The notes under the pieces were generated by a model. That model saw only the letters and a list, made by a program, of their open reading frames with translations, was not told the DNA's origin and made no database searches. Position numbers and translations under genes: made by a program. Shown piece by piece: positions 22,753 through 36,300 of a stretch of 64,000 nt of DNA (the stretch's first letter is position 1; each line of letters starts with the position of its first letter). Source of the DNA: Lunularia cruciata (Eukaryota; Streptophyta; Marchantiopsida; Lunulariales; Lunulariaceae); assembly GCA_948567375.1 (NCBI GenBank), contig OX419757.1, forward strand, positions 17,312,974 to 17,376,973, written 5' to 3'.

Positions 22753-24592
22753 CCCTTCATTCGGGGCGAAGTCGTAGAAGAATTCTTTGATTCATTTGCC
22801 CCAAGTGAAGAAATTGAGGTTCATTGGGGACTGATCCAACAGACGAGGAAAGCGAGGATATTTTCTTCACATCGCTCATTCACAGGGATCAGCATGTTTG
22901 AAATCATTTTTTCAATGAAGGGGAGCACACCGTGTACGTCAGACAACTAGAGTACTGTGTATGCTATAGACAAGCATAGGAAGGGCATATCGTAGCAAAC
23001 ATATCTTCCTCCATCCCAGACCTTGGACATTTGCACCAGATGGAGTCTTGCCCGCTGCAAGTAGTACAGTCAGTCTGCTCAAGTAGCATGTAATACTTTA
23101 GGCCCTGTAGACCATCTAGACCCGATTGAGTTCTCGTCTTGGACATTAGACGAGGTTAGAACACAAAGATGAAGGATATGGTAAGAGATTCTATCTCGAA
23201 CCTCTATGCGGAATGTTACTTTTGCCCACAAAGTAGCGTTGCTCTATTCTTCAGTGAAATTTGCGTCTCTACGTTTGTGGTGCTGATTCTGGAGCTTTAA
23301 GCTTTGCAGCATGTATATTGAAAGGTGATGTGAAGGCAATGGTAGGAGAATTTGGTTCACTGTATATTCTTCTGAGTCATAGAGACTAAAATTGCAACCA
23401 TTCGTCCTGTTTAAACACCATATGTGCATGTAAATCGACCATCTTTGTGACTCTGCTCTTTGAAGGGGAAACCCGGTTCAATTGGATTTGCAGCCTTGTG
23501 CTCCACGTCACCATGGAATGGACATGGGTATGACTGCGGTATTTTGTCACCAGTCGAAGGGTTAACATTGGGAACTGTTATCGCCACTCTGTCGCTGGAT
23601 ATAGCTGTTAGTTCAGGACGACGAGAGAAGAATTGCCTTATTTTGTATTATGGGGTGTATCCTAGAGTGGTATATTACGTATGACACCTGCGTGAAGGTG
23701 AAAGTCACCTGCGTGGTCCATTTATACAAGCTTTGTTGACAATAAGCTGCTATATTCTTTACTTGTAAGTTCTTCGCGAGGCTAATGTAAAGGCAGGCCA
23801 GAAATATGACTCTAGGGAGGCCTACACACCGATTAGAGTATCACTACGGATGCTGAAAATTTAAGTTCTGTCCTAGTGGCAAACTCTGCACCGCACCCCT
23901 TGTATCAAGGAAAGACTGCAGCTGTCTCCTGACATGCAAGTGTTTCCCGAACTTCGCATGCTGCTCAAACCCATCTTCCATGCTACTGCAGTCCAAAGTA
24001 GCATGATGGAAAGTGGGGATTTGTAGACGGCAAAGATCCTGTCTTCAGTCAACAGTCAGGCCGATGCCAGGTAGAGGAAGAGCGAAATGGAGCTCTGCTT
24101 TCATCAGATTCCCCACGAATGACACATCCTCTAACCCCTGTGGAGTCGCATGGATGGACGTTAGCACCATTCCAACGAGAGGGGTCCTTTCGATCAGTTG
24201 TAGATCGAGTCAGCAGATTATTACAATCTGCTAACGGAGTCCTTCGGTGACTGCATGGTTCAACAGTATTCTCGAGGAGTGCTAAAAATCTAAATTTCGA
24301 AAATTTCCTAACTAACTAGTGGGATTCATTAAGATGAACGCGTCCCAACTGGGTGGAAGCGCGTTGTACTACACTGATCAATTATTCATATCTCGGTATG
24401 TAAAATCTGATCTCGAAGTCGGGGTTTCATCAAAGTAAACTCCAACTAAATGTTGATTAAAGTATCGCATCGGTGCCAAATCATGTCAGAAACTTCCTCG
24501 CGAGGTCGTAGATTCTGCATGATTGCATCACTGTTCACTCAAAACTCGCGCCTGTTCCACAAATTGGCATGTACAAAACATGATGTTATGAA
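22753..24592. other. 3' flank of the receptor kinase, no further gene
   Basis: The first few hundred bases are likely 3' UTR. Short open frames at 22964-23146, 23244-23568 (minus), 23460-23684 (plus) and 24013-24234 (plus) have no recognisable domain. No RNA gene is seen. Confidence 0.5.
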
Positions 24593-24763
24593 GGGAATTG
24601 ATAATTTCACACCCCTAATTTATCCGGCGGAACAAGGGAATCGATATTTCCATAGCCCCTTTAATATTTCCACACTCCCGAATATATCCAGCAGAACAAG
24701 GAGGGAATTGATATTTCCATACCTCTTTTTGGATATTTCCACATTCCTCAAATATATCCAGCG
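24593..24763. repeat. Degenerate tandem repeat, about 65-bp unit, three copies
   Basis: The units begin GGGAATTGATAATTTCACAC (24593), GGGAATCGATATTTCCATAG (24636) and GGGAATTGATATTTCCATAC (24703). Each ends in a version of AATATATCCAGCRGAACAA. The second and third also contain an inner ATATTTCCACA repeat. The units have diverged, so this is not a recent expansion. Confidence 0.5.
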
Positions 24764-27700
24764 ACCTATCACATCAAGATGATGGAATGGAACGGGTGGT
24801 GACGTTGGCCCTCACGGACGGCGAAGATAGGTAACATCATATCCAACGGCAGATGGACCTTTAAGTGGGGTCGTTGCAATATTCAAAAGAGGTGTGGAAT
24901 ATAAATCAAAGAAATATCAATTCCTATGATGAATTACCCGACAATTATGCTAAACACAACGCAAATTGAATGGAGAGAGCGTAAAATTTGAAGAGATCCA
25001 GCAAAATTTCACATATTATCACTTTCACATACAGCAATCTCGACGATAAATGATGATCATCATCATATTGAAATTGAAACGTTAAGGCTCTTGACTTTAA
25101 AACTAAATTATTCTTAAGAAATTATATTAAAGTATTGTCTTCATACCTTAATTGCTTATCTAAGTATCTTAACTCTTTCCTGTATTCTTATAGTAGGTGT
25201 GTGGTAATCTAAATTGTAAGATATGTTTAATCTCTACTTCAGTTATAACTCTTTTAAACATTCACTTGTGTACTATATCTATTCATTTTATTCTGATGTG
25301 ATCTACATGACAAGCTGTTGACGTTATGGAATATTTTTTATTTTTTATTTTTCAAGCTATTTTGATAAATTATAAATTAGTAAAACACCAATCAATATTA
25401 GTTGATATATAAAATTAAATACTCATTCAACATGAGACACAATAAATAAAATGTATGAAAACCTTTTTATATTTATAGACTTACTTTTATAATTTTGATA
25501 AATTCTTTTCAGGTGCTTTTAATATTTTTCAATTTTTTGAGAATATCAATATTTACCTTACCCATGTAAAAAGCAGAATCAAAGCATTAACTCTAGGAAC
25601 CAATCTAAGATATTTCTTTCTATGGAATATGAATATAGATTTTAGTGATCAATATAAAAATACTTGATATCATATATTTCCATCAAAAGTTCTCAAAAAA
25701 TTTCCTCTTTAACTAAATTTAGTGTAAAATATAAACTCCAAGAAAAATTTGTGGAATATTAAATTTTAATTTTCTTATATAACACTTCTAGAAACTGCAC
25801 TTTTAATATATGGATATATATCTAAATATCATGTTAATAGTTGATATATAGAATTCAACACTCCCAATAGACCTAATTTCCCTTATTTTTTATGCATTTA
25901 TTCTCAATCATTCTCTATAATAATAACACATTTGTAAAGTATTGAGTTAACACAATTCTTTTATAGATATGATTTAGCAATCAAACTAGAAAATTATATT
26001 TGTTGATATTTAATTTAATTTAATCGATGGTTGTGATTTGGTTCCTACCTTCAATGAATTGTTAAAAGAAAATTAGTTAAAGTAAGTTGCATACTAGATG
26101 AGAGTCATATCATAGCTTTATTATGTATAATCTTATGATTTAAATACTACTTTCTACACATTGGCAAATTGAAACAAGTTTATTGTGTGATTAACAGTTT
26201 TAACTTTAGTTTTGATGAACCAAAATTTGTTATAAATCTCCACCATTTGAATGACAACTTCCTTGTGTAGGTAAGTGTTCAAAGATTAAAATTGGTAAAG
26301 TTCCATTAAATAGAGGAACTAAATACTTCCATGTTATTTCACATAGTATGTGAAATAACATGGAAGCATTTAGCTCCTCTAGTTAATGCACCTTTAGATC
26401 CCTTTTATCACATCAAGTACTCAATCTTTTGATATTAGTAACCATATGTTTGTCTTTTTATTTTCTCCACCTTTAATTGAGGTAAGTGTGATGGTTGATA
26501 CCTATTTATGAATTATGATGAATGGAGTTTATACTTCCTTAAGAGTGATACATGAACATAAGATGTTTATGCTGCACATTCCAAGCAATAGACATAGCTT
26601 CATAAGCACAGTTCCAACTTGCTATGATGGTGTGTATACAAATGTATAGTAGGCTAATCTTCCATATTCACACTAAAGGAAAATTGAAAATATACATACT
26701 AGTCTACCTTGAACTGCATATCTTGCCTATGTGTCTTTGCAAAAGCAACTTTGCATATTGCTTTTGCAAATTTTGTGCAATAACTAATTTCTCTTTTCCA
26801 TGTTGAATTCCTTTATAGATCAAAGCCAAAACTCTACAATTTCTAGAACTTCAATGGAGGGATCACATGCTCTCCTTATTATGCTGATGGAGGATGTATT
26901 TGGCAAAGGAGGATGGTCTTGATGAATGTTTATCACTCATCAAGTAAAATAGATAACGTTTGTATATGTATTCACAAAGTTATTTTATTAGGAATTGACT
27001 AAGTGTAATAAGGTATCCCATGTCTCTTTTTCTTCCACAATGAAATCATATATATGGAATTTTTATTGGCTCTATGTATTTGCTTGATCTTTGAGTGTTA
27101 TAATTATAATATAACTAGCTTCATTCTTAAAAGAACTTCCAATCAAATTCTCAAAAAAGATACTTGTATATTGAAGTTTTTTGCTGATGTGTATTGTAAG
27201 AAGACCATGATAATAGTATTCTTATAATACATATCAAGTAGAAAAGATGATGAGAATATAATATTTCTAAAAAATAATATCCAACTCCTCGGTGGCAATA
27301 TCCTTTGATATAGACCATGCATGAATTATCTTATCTATAAAGACAATTATAGAATCAAAGTATTTGGATGTATGGGATTACTCACCAATTAAGCTTATGG
27401 TCACATGCTCCGATCATTATTGTGGAATAAGTAGAGGTATGATAAACCTACATGTTGGTGATTTCAAGTTGTTGACATGCCAAACAACTCTTTATGTACA
27501 TCGTCCTATTGTTTAGTGGCTTTAGGTAAAACTAGATCTATTGTTTTTCCTTTAGTGTCCTCTTAGCCACAACATATCCAAGGAGTGCAAAGAGATGCAT
27601 TAAAGTGAAAACATCATGAATAGGTTTGGATAAAAATTTTTTTTTCATTGAAAACCAAGTCATTAGTTACCTTAGCTTAGTTGAACTACAATATCCTATA

Positions 27701-28703
27701 GATTGCTTCATCAGCTTTTGTTGCTTACACTAACGTCTCTAATCATTTGGAGGAATCTTGACTCTCTTGATAGTGTTGCTCCTTGGTATGTGGGTCAACA
27801 TATTGTCAAGCTTTTCTTCTTCTTTGAAGACATCATCTTTATATATTCATATATTTAAATGAAAGGATCTTCAAATAATATGATTCAGGTACACAAATCC
27901 TTCAAAGCTTAAAAGGCAAGCTCTTATAATTTGGAGTCAATATAAGAGCATTATATCTAGTGTTAGTCCTTGTTTTATAGGGATATTACTACTTATCCAA
28001 GCATTGACAATTATTTGATTAATTAATCAAGTAATATCATGAACTCTTGTGAGTCCTAAAATACTCTTTTCTTGAGTTTGATCTGTAGGTATACCCTAAT
28101 TCTAGACCACTTCTACCTCATCATTCATGACTTGAAATATTTTACATTTCCTCTATAGTCTAATTTATCAACCTCATACCTATAATAATTACATTTTGAA
28201 GCCTTTGCATATAATTCATTATCTCTTAAAAGTTAAAAGCTTTCAATTAGATGCTTTCTATGATCATGTTACTTTTGACTATAGATCAAAATACATCTAA
28301 CAATATGATGATAGATCTCTTTAATTATAATAGGAAAAGCATCATCATCAATCTTATGAGCTTAGCAAGAACGACAATTAAGCATTGGTAAGACCAGATT
28401 GTGTTACCATGAATTGAAAGTAGCCATACACCTAATAAAAATATGTCTTTAGAAAATAAATTATCTTTGAGCTAATTTGATTATATTTTTAAATAAGTGT
28501 ACCTAAGTAAATTAATTATGGCTTAAGAATTGATCAAACATGCCCTATCTTGGGTAGAAGATACGTGTTCTTGACAATTTGTTTCTTTAGTACGTAGGAT
28601 CAATACATATCTTTATACTTCCATCCTTCTTCACAATCAAGACTAGAGCTCCTCACTAGGATAAGCTTGGTCAGATGCATCATTTCTTCAACAATACTTC
28701 CAC
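24764..28703. other. AT-rich intergenic DNA with worn retroelement traces
   Basis: No host gene is visible. From about 27.2 kb onward scattered minus-strand words resemble Gypsy pol. For example, 28570-28700 parallels the reverse-transcriptase stretch at 35940-36030 in wording and order (CAATACATATC, CCATCCTTCTTCACAATCA). This looks like a very old Ty3/Gypsy fossil into which the element at 28709 later inserted; 31532-32897 may be its continuation. Confidence 0.5.
26304..26388. repeat. 85-bp near-perfect hairpin with almost no loop
   Basis: The left arm (from CATTAAATAGAGGAACTAAA to TTTCACATA) pairs with the right arm (TATGTGAAATAACATGGAAG to CTCCTCTAGTTAATG). Arms are about 42 nt with roughly three mismatches and essentially no spacer at the centre. 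Weak pairing may continue outward. Candidates are a miniature foldback transposon or a small-RNA precursor. Confidence 0.5.
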
Positions 28704-28708
28704 TTGAG

Positions 28709-29451
28709 TATAATACTCCGAGGAAAAGAGAGGAGAGAAAACACAGATTACACACTCAAACATTTGATGCCCCAAAGGAGCACCTTCTCTTTATTTTATA
28801 GACAAAGAGGATCTCCTCCAAGGAAGCTCCACCATAAGATTAGGCACACAGATAGGTGACACATCAGCAAGCTCCACCCTTGGATTACTTACTTGGATGG
28901 GTGACATGTTGGTCTAGGTCCTATCTGGTGGGTCAAACAAGCTTTGACCAAAAGGAATCTTTTAGGGAATCTTCTTGTAGGAGTCTCAGAATCACATAAG
29001 GTACCATTGGAAAGCTCTTGAAGAGACAAACCAGGTGGGAGGGAAGGCCAACCTTTCCTCCATTTTGCAAAAAGGGGGGAGGAATGTGCACATTTTGAGG
29101 TCTAATTCATCAGTTTAGGCCTCCAAAATTACCTTCAAAAATTTTAGGCATATTTTGGTTCCTACTCTATTAGTAGAAGTCCCCTTTTGGTAATACATCT
29201 TTTCTGATCTATTTAGGCCATTATGTGTAACATCCTTCTAGATGTTATCAAACCAATTCCTACCTTTAAATCATATGTCTAGCTATTGGTTCTAAGGTTC
29301 TCAAGTCTATTTCGGTTTCTACCTATTAGTAGAAGTAATCTTTTGGTGATACTTCTATCTGATCTATTTTGACCATCATATATAACATCATTCTAGATGT
29401 TACCAAACCAAATTTCACATCTGGATTATATGGCTAGCTCTTGGTATTACA
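28709..29451 (-). repeat. Left LTR of the compact Gypsy element
   Basis: The outer edge follows the TTGAG duplication, and the inner edge ends TTGGTATTACA (TG...CA type when read on the minus strand). It contains CCCAAAGGAGCACC and a TATTTTATAG stretch that would be the promoter region on the minus strand. Related sequence occurs at 31071-31526 and, reversed, at 16740-17340. Confidence 0.5.
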
Positions 29452-31070
29452 GACCTCCCTCCTTTTAAGATGCAAGTCCTCGTTGTGCAATTGTTGCTCA
29501 AATGCTTGCACCAACACCAATGCATGTGTCAAATTGGCAGTGGGCTCCTAGGTTGCTTCATAGAGGGGGTAACCTTTCCACTATACTAGATAGTCCACTC
29601 GTAGATGGCAAGTACTATGCATGCATTTTTGGAGAATACGCTCCACTTCATATTCTTCTGTGCTATCAATGAGTGTCGGACAAGGTCAAATGTCTTGTGT
29701 GGAATGACCCTAGCCTGATCGGGGAGCATATCTGCGTAGTAAGGAAAAATGGAACACTAGATGGATCTTCATGTGTGGTGGTAGCTCAAGGTGATAGGCC
29801 ACAGTGCCGATGCAACAAAGAATCGAGAAAGGCCCAATAAAACAAGGTCTAAGCTTACAAGGTCCAACTAATGTTAGGTTGGTTGTTGATAGCCACACTT
29901 GATCCCCAACATTGAACTCCATATGCCTACAGTGTGCATTAGCATACTGCTTCTATTAATTTTGCACAATCTGTAATTTGTGCTTGGTGCTCTCTACACC
30001 TTGTTGGATTTTAGAAACAAATGTGTTGACTGCATCGACCTTGGTAGCCACTTGATGGATCTTCATCAAGCTAAAAGGTGTGAAGGGATTCTCACCATAC
30101 ATGAGGAGGAATGGAGTGACCTGGGTGGATGCATTCACTAAATTGTTGTAAGCAAATTCCACCAACGGGAGTAGGGTGTCCCACCTCTCTTGCTTTTCTA
30201 AGGTAAAGCCGCGTAACATGTCTTTAATTGTGCAATTAGCCCGCTCTGTTTGGCCAATTTTTTGTGGGTGGTAAGCTATGGACATGGCCAACTTGGTTTT
30301 GAAGAAACCAAAGAGTTTTTGCTAAAATAAACTGGTGAATTGAGTGCCTCTATCAGTGATAAGTACTCTAGATAAGCCATGGTGAGAGAAGACTGCATCT
30401 AAGTATAATTGAGCTAGTTGTGGAGTGGTCACATCCTTGGTGGTAGCGTGTACATGAATCATTTTGCTGAGCCGGTCCACAAAGACCATGATGGAGTCAA
30501 ACCCTAAGGTGGTCTTGGGTAATTCACAAATGAGATTCATACTCACTTGTTCCCAACATTGGGTAGGAGTGGGGAAAGGTTGAAGGAGCCCTGCAAGAGC
30601 TTGATTAAAAGCTTTGTCCGGTTGAAAAAGTAGGTAGCTATGCACATAGTCCATCACGTCATTGCCCATCTTGGGCCAATAGTAATGGCGCTGGACTGCA
30701 TCCAAGGTTTTTTCCACTCCAACATGACCTACAATGGCCGAATCATGACATTTTGCTAGAATGATGGTGCGTAATTCTGGGACATTTGGGATCCATAATC
30801 TGCCATTACAAAGGGTGAGTCTTTGGGTGCTGGTTATGGCTTTGGATGATTGCGCTTCTACAATCTATGGATCAGTTTTGTAGCAGCTAGAATCTCTGGC
30901 CAGAATTTAGGGTTAATCTTAATCTCTACCACCAAGTTGTTTGCCATTGGCATGCAGGTGAATGCATCTACAAATTGCTTCTTACCGTCCATGTAGGTGA
31001 TTGTCATGTTGAAGCATTGTTGCCACTCTTCCCACCAAATCTAGCAACGAGATAGATCCTTCTGCATCTT

Positions 31071-31526
31071 GAGGTAGACTAGACATCTCCTCCAAGGAAG
31101 CTCCACCATAGGATTAGGCACACAGATAGGTGACATGTCAGCAAGCTCCACCCTTGGATTACTTACTTGGATGGGTGACATGTCGGTCTAGGTTCTATCT
31201 GGTTGGTCAAACAAGCTTTGACCGGACATTTTGGTTCCTACTCTATTAGTAGAAGTCCCTTTTTGATGATACCTCTTTCTGATTTGTTTAGTCCATCATG
31301 TGTAACATTCTTCTAGATGTTACCAAACTAATTCCCACCTTTAAATCATATGTCTAGCTATTGGTTCTAAGGTTCTCAAGTCTATTTTGGTTTCTACCCT
31401 ATTAGTAGAAGTACTCTTTTGGTGATACTTCTATCTGATCTATTTTGACCATCATGTATAACATCATTCTAGATGTTACCAACCTAATTTCACATCTAGA
31501 TCATATGGCTAGCTCTTGGTATTACA
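31071..31526 (-). repeat. Right LTR of the compact Gypsy element
   Basis: This is a shorter counterpart of the left LTR that ends in the same TTGGTATTACA followed by the TTGAG target duplication. Its inner edge is approximate. Confidence 0.5.
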
Positions 31527-31531
31527 TTGAG

Positions 31532-32897
31532 CTTCACATTCTTTTAGCTAACTACGAGCCAAATTGTATGGAGCTTTGTAGAGTGGTGTATTCCATACAA
31601 GGACCTCTATCTTATAATTAATATTTGGTTATGTGGTAGACCTATGATCTTTATATACATCCTTTTATTCTTCTATTACATATATCATGTCTTTAGAGAT
31701 CTAAATCTTTTATTGGGAAGTAATCATATCTCTTGTCAAACCTAAGAAAAATATATCTTCATTATAGCTAGAATTTTCCAATCACAATTAAGAGTGCTTT
31801 AACCTTTAAAAGCATGGTTTCACTTAGTATTAGATTGTCCATAACTTTAGCACCATCAATTTTTCTCTAATCTACCTCTATGTAATACTACTCTATTTTC
31901 ATCATTGTTGAGATTGGATTATGGTAAACTAATGTATTTGCTTGTTATTCAATTACTTCATTGTATTTACCTAGAATAATTACCTCATTCTTATACTTTT
32001 AGGCAAATTCTTAATTTTCTTAGTTCATGTCTAGTAGTTCTAATTCCTTATTATCATCCCTTTTAAGTACAAATCCTATCTTCATAGCAAATAGTTATGA
32101 AAGGAATTTGCTAGTTGCTTCTCAATAAAATCTTACTTTTCTGTCCTCTAAGTCTCCATTCATTGTAGGCAGTGGTGCTTCCTTTTTCTTTAAGCAACTT
32201 AGCTTCTACTTATTTACTTCTTCATTCCTTGCCTTTTCTCCTTTTTTTACACCAATGATACTTAAAGACCAAGATATTTGTGACTTTTGTATCCCATATT
32301 CTCAATTTTGTATCCTTTTCATCATACTTCCTTTCATCTTCATGTATATTTTTAAGAAGCTTATAACTTGGTTGTTGTTGAGGCAAAATATAACATTATG
32401 CTATTGTTTGACCATATCCTCCATAATTCCAATAGCTCATATTTTCCATGATGATTGTCCTTCTTGTTGATGCTTACCTTGATATTACAAATTTCTTTGA
32501 CAAGAATTTTGGTTCATCATTAGTATTAAAATTTCTCCAACTCCATAAAAGTGAAGTCCTTTGGTATTATTTAGCATATCTCATGCAATTTACTCCTCTA
32601 TAAATAAAGAACCAAATTTCTTCATGCTAATATCAAGTCTCATGGATAGTCTTTGGTTGTCTCATGAGTATCTTTCATTGTGTTCTCTTTTTTAATTTAT
32701 TTTATAAAGAGTTAGTGATTAGGTTTGCTTTATTCTAGAGCATGGATTAAAACTTGGATGTGAACATGAAAATATTCTTTGTTATACTATGGATAGTCCT
32801 TTTTAAACTAAGTCCATGAGCTTTATATAAGCAACCTCAAGTACATGCATAACATTGAAGTTGTTATTAAATTTTTTCTTAACTACACTTCAACATG
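31532..32897. other. AT-rich worn DNA, probably the same old Gypsy fossil
   Basis: No gene is visible. Order and wording suggest continuation of the old minus-strand element seen before 28703 (protease or gag region), but decay is too great to be sure. The plus frame at 32255-32470 shows no motif. Confidence 0.5.
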
Positions 32898-32902
32898 TTG
32901 TT

Positions 32903-33328
32903 TGTAAAAGACCAAAACCGAGGAGAGAAATAGGAGAATGGAAACTCACATTGGGACACTTGAATGAGGGAAAACTCCCAATGCCTAGCATGAGCTTTGG
33001 CTTTGGTATTTATAGGTAGCATACAAGGCCCTTGAGAAGCTTCTCAAGAAGCTTCCTCAAGCCTTTTTCTTAGAGTGCAAGCCAAGTTAACTAGGAAGCT
33101 TCTCAAGAAGCTTCCTTCTAGAAGCCGCCTACTTGGCGTGCAAGCTAAGCTAGTTGGAAGCTTCTAGAAGCTTCCTTCTAGAAGCTACTTACTTAAGGTG
33201 CAAGCTAAGCTAACCAGGAAGCTTCCCAAGAAGCTTCCTAGATACTTTCGGAATATTCTAGGCTAATTTGTCTTATGTGCTACTTCGTGAGCCTGACTGA
33301 CTTTGTCGCTAAACTCCATATTGTTACA
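32903..33328 (-). repeat. Left LTR (426 bp) of the young Gypsy element
   Basis: It starts TGTAAAAGACC and ends ATTGTTACA. It contains several GAAGCTTCYNAAGAAGCTTC inverted motifs. On the minus strand it is the 3' LTR. Confidence 0.5.
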
Positions 33329-36300
33329 TATTCCCCCGCCGCTAGTTGGTGACGTCCTCGTTGCCCGTGAAGCTTCAAATTCCTGGATGGCCGTCTGTGC
33401 ATTGTGGAGGTGAGAAAGAGGTTCCCAATTGGCATCATGAAGGGGATACCCTTTCCAAAGGACCTTGTACTCTGTATGTTGGCGACGGCCTCATTGAATG
33501 TGGCAACGCGCAAAGATACGATCAACTTCATACTCCTCATGATCATTGATAGGGATAGGAAGAGGGGGAGGTTGGACTCGAGAGGAAAAGGAAGAGGGGT
33601 TAGGAACAAAGGGTTTCAACTTGGAAACATGAAAGACAGGATGGATACGCATGTGACAAGGCAAGGCAAGACGATAAGCAACAGGAGAGACAATTTGGGT
33701 GATATCAAAGGGTCCTATCCAATTAGGGGCAAGTTTACGAACTTGGGTATCAAGTGGGAGAGGGAGGTTACTAGAGGATAACATGACTTTATCACCGATT
33801 TCAAAGGTGAGATCTCGACGATGGTGGTCCGCATATTGTTTTTGGCAATTCTGAGCAACAAGGAAGTGAGACTTGGCTTGTTGGAGAGATTGGGATATAG
33901 TGGTCAAGAATGTGGAAGTATGAGGAACCTAAGATGGAGGGGGAGCAAGAAGAGAATTTGGAACAAGCGGATCTTGGCCAAAATTGAGAAAGAAAGGAGA
34001 GAATCCGGTGCTTGCCTATTTGGAATTGTTGTAGGCAAATTTGGCAGCGGCAAGACATTCATCCCAATTGGTATGGTGGACATTGACAAAGGCACGCAAC
34101 ATATCCTCCAATGTACGATTTGCACGTTCAGTTTGTCCATTAGTTTGAGGATGATAGGCCGTGGACAAAGCAACCTTGGTGCCGAGTATCTGAAAGAGTG
34201 CTTGCCAAAACTTCCCGGTAAAGCAAGGATCACGGTTGGAGATGAGTACGCGTGGCATTCCATGATGCTTGAAGACATTGTCGAAGTAGATTTGCGCTAA
34301 GGTTGGAGCATCCACGATATCACAAGTTGGTGCCAAGTGGATTTGCTTACTAAGTTTATCCACAAACACCACGATGGCAATGTGTCCTTGTTTTGTCTTT
34401 GGCAAGGATGTGATGAGATCCAAGCTCACATGCTCCCAATGAGCTGATGGAATGGCAAGCGGTTGAAGGAGTCCACTCGGCTTTTGGTTGCTGGCCTTGT
34501 TATGTTGGCAACTCTCACACAATCAGACAAATTCTCAAACATCTCGTGTCATGTTGGGCCACCACCATTGATGTTGGAGGGTACCCAAGGTCTTGTCCAC
34601 ACCCATGTGACCAACGATAGGTAAATCATGGGCTTCTTGAAGGTACACAAGTCAAAGATCCCCTTTGGCTGGAACATAAATCCGGTCCGCATGGAATAGA
34701 AGGCCTTCCTTGAAGGAGAAGGTGTTGTACTCCTTGTCACCTGTTGTTAGCCGACCATGTACCATTTGGAAGAAGGGATCTTGCTGTAGAGCTAACCGAA
34801 ACTTGTTATGAATCTTGGGATCAATTGACACCATCGTAATTGCTGCCGTGATGAGAGGAAGAGACTTCAAATCAGGTTGTCGTGATAGAGCATCAGGGAT
34901 GACATGGAACCGACTTGGTTTGTACTCAAGTTTGATGTCGAACAATTGGCGTTGCTCTTCCCATTGATGATGTCGACTCTTCATGTGCTCTAGGTGTAAG
35001 GTTTGCAACAATGGCTTGCGATCAGTTTGCATGATCACTTGTTTCTCCAATAGATAATGCCTCCATACCTTGGTGGCATATACCATTGCAAGTTGTTCCC
35101 GATCTCGAGCAGAGTAATTTCTTCCAGCTGTATTTAGCCGGCGAGACACAAAGGCAATAGGATGTAGTCCATCTAGAAATTCTTGTTGCAACATAGCTCC
35201 AATTGCAAAGTTAGAAGCATCAAAATCAACCACACAAGGTAGTTGAGGATCATATGGTTGAAGAATGGGTCTTGAAGACACCATATGCTTTAACTTCTAG
35301 AATGCTTCTTCATGCTTGGTAGTCCATTGGAACCTCAAGTCCTTTCCCAAGAGGTCAGTCAATGGTGCAGTCACGTGAGCATAATAGTGGATGAACCATC
35401 GGTAAAAACTGGCCAATCCATTGAATGCTCATACTTTGGTAGCATCCTTTGGGGTAGGCCAATCAGTAATGGCCTTGATCTTTTGTTCTTCCATCTTGAT
35501 CCCCTCTGATGAGATCTTATGGCCCAAGAAGGTAACTTCCTTCTGCCAAAAAGCACACTTTGACTTCTTGTAGTAAAATTTCCACTGTCATAGTCGTCTT
35601 AGGACTTCTTGCACATGATTCTTGTGTTCTACCTCTGTCCTACTATAGATTAAGATATCATCTAAGAACACTACCACGGACTGATCCAATAGTCCCTCCA
35701 ACACCTGATGCATCTAATCCATGAAGACTGCTGGAGCATTATTGAGTCCAAAAGGTAGAACTCTCCACTCAAAATGTCCATACCTTGTGCAAAAGGCAGT
35801 CTTTTGCACGTCCTCTCCTTCAATAGGAATTTGCCAATAGCCGATATGAAGATCTAGCTTGGAAAAGTAGCGTGCTCCACTTAATTGATCAAGCAGGTCA
35901 TCGATCCGAGGCAAGGGATATGCATTCTTCACGGTTTGCTTATTGAGCCCACGGTAATCAATACAGAAACGAAGTCCTCCATCCTTCTTTGGAACAAATA
36001 GTACCGGTGCTCCCCACGGAGAAGTACTATGTCATATGAAATCCTTCTCCAACAACTCTATTAGTGTTGTTTGCAACTCCTCCAACTCCTTTGGTGAGAG
36101 CCGATAGATTGGTCTACTCACTGGAGTACTCCTTGGCAATAACTTGATCTTGAAGGGCATACCTTGATCAGAGGGTAATCCCTTTGGCAGATCATCCGGA
36201 AACACATCTGCAAACTCTTGAACTATCCGATCAACCGTTGCTTGATGCGGCACCTGGCCCTCCTCAGATTGTTCTTGTGCAATCGGCTTGATCCACACTG

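Larger units (their letters stand above)
28704..31531 (-). mobile_element. Compact Ty3/Gypsy LTR retrotransposon fossil, 5-bp TSD TTGAG
   Basis: The fossil occupies 28709-31526 between TTGAG at 28704-28708 and TTGAG at 31527-31531. The two LTRs share a long common stretch (CTCCTCCAAGGAAGCTCCAC and on to TCTTGGTATTACA). The left one is about 743 bp and the right one is shorter. The small interior reads on the minus strand and retains the end of the RNase H region, an integrase (LLQPFPTPTQCWEQVSMNLI, FVDRLSKMIH, TDRGTQF, YHPQKIGQTERAN) and an integrase tail (NVGDQVWLSTTNL). gag, protease and most of the reverse transcriptase are absent. It is broken; LTR divergence suggests middle age. Confidence 0.5.

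Noticed and set aside
33821-34300. 159-codon plus-strand frame over the integrase region
   Set aside because: The minus strand carries clear integrase motifs here; the plus frame is a shadow.
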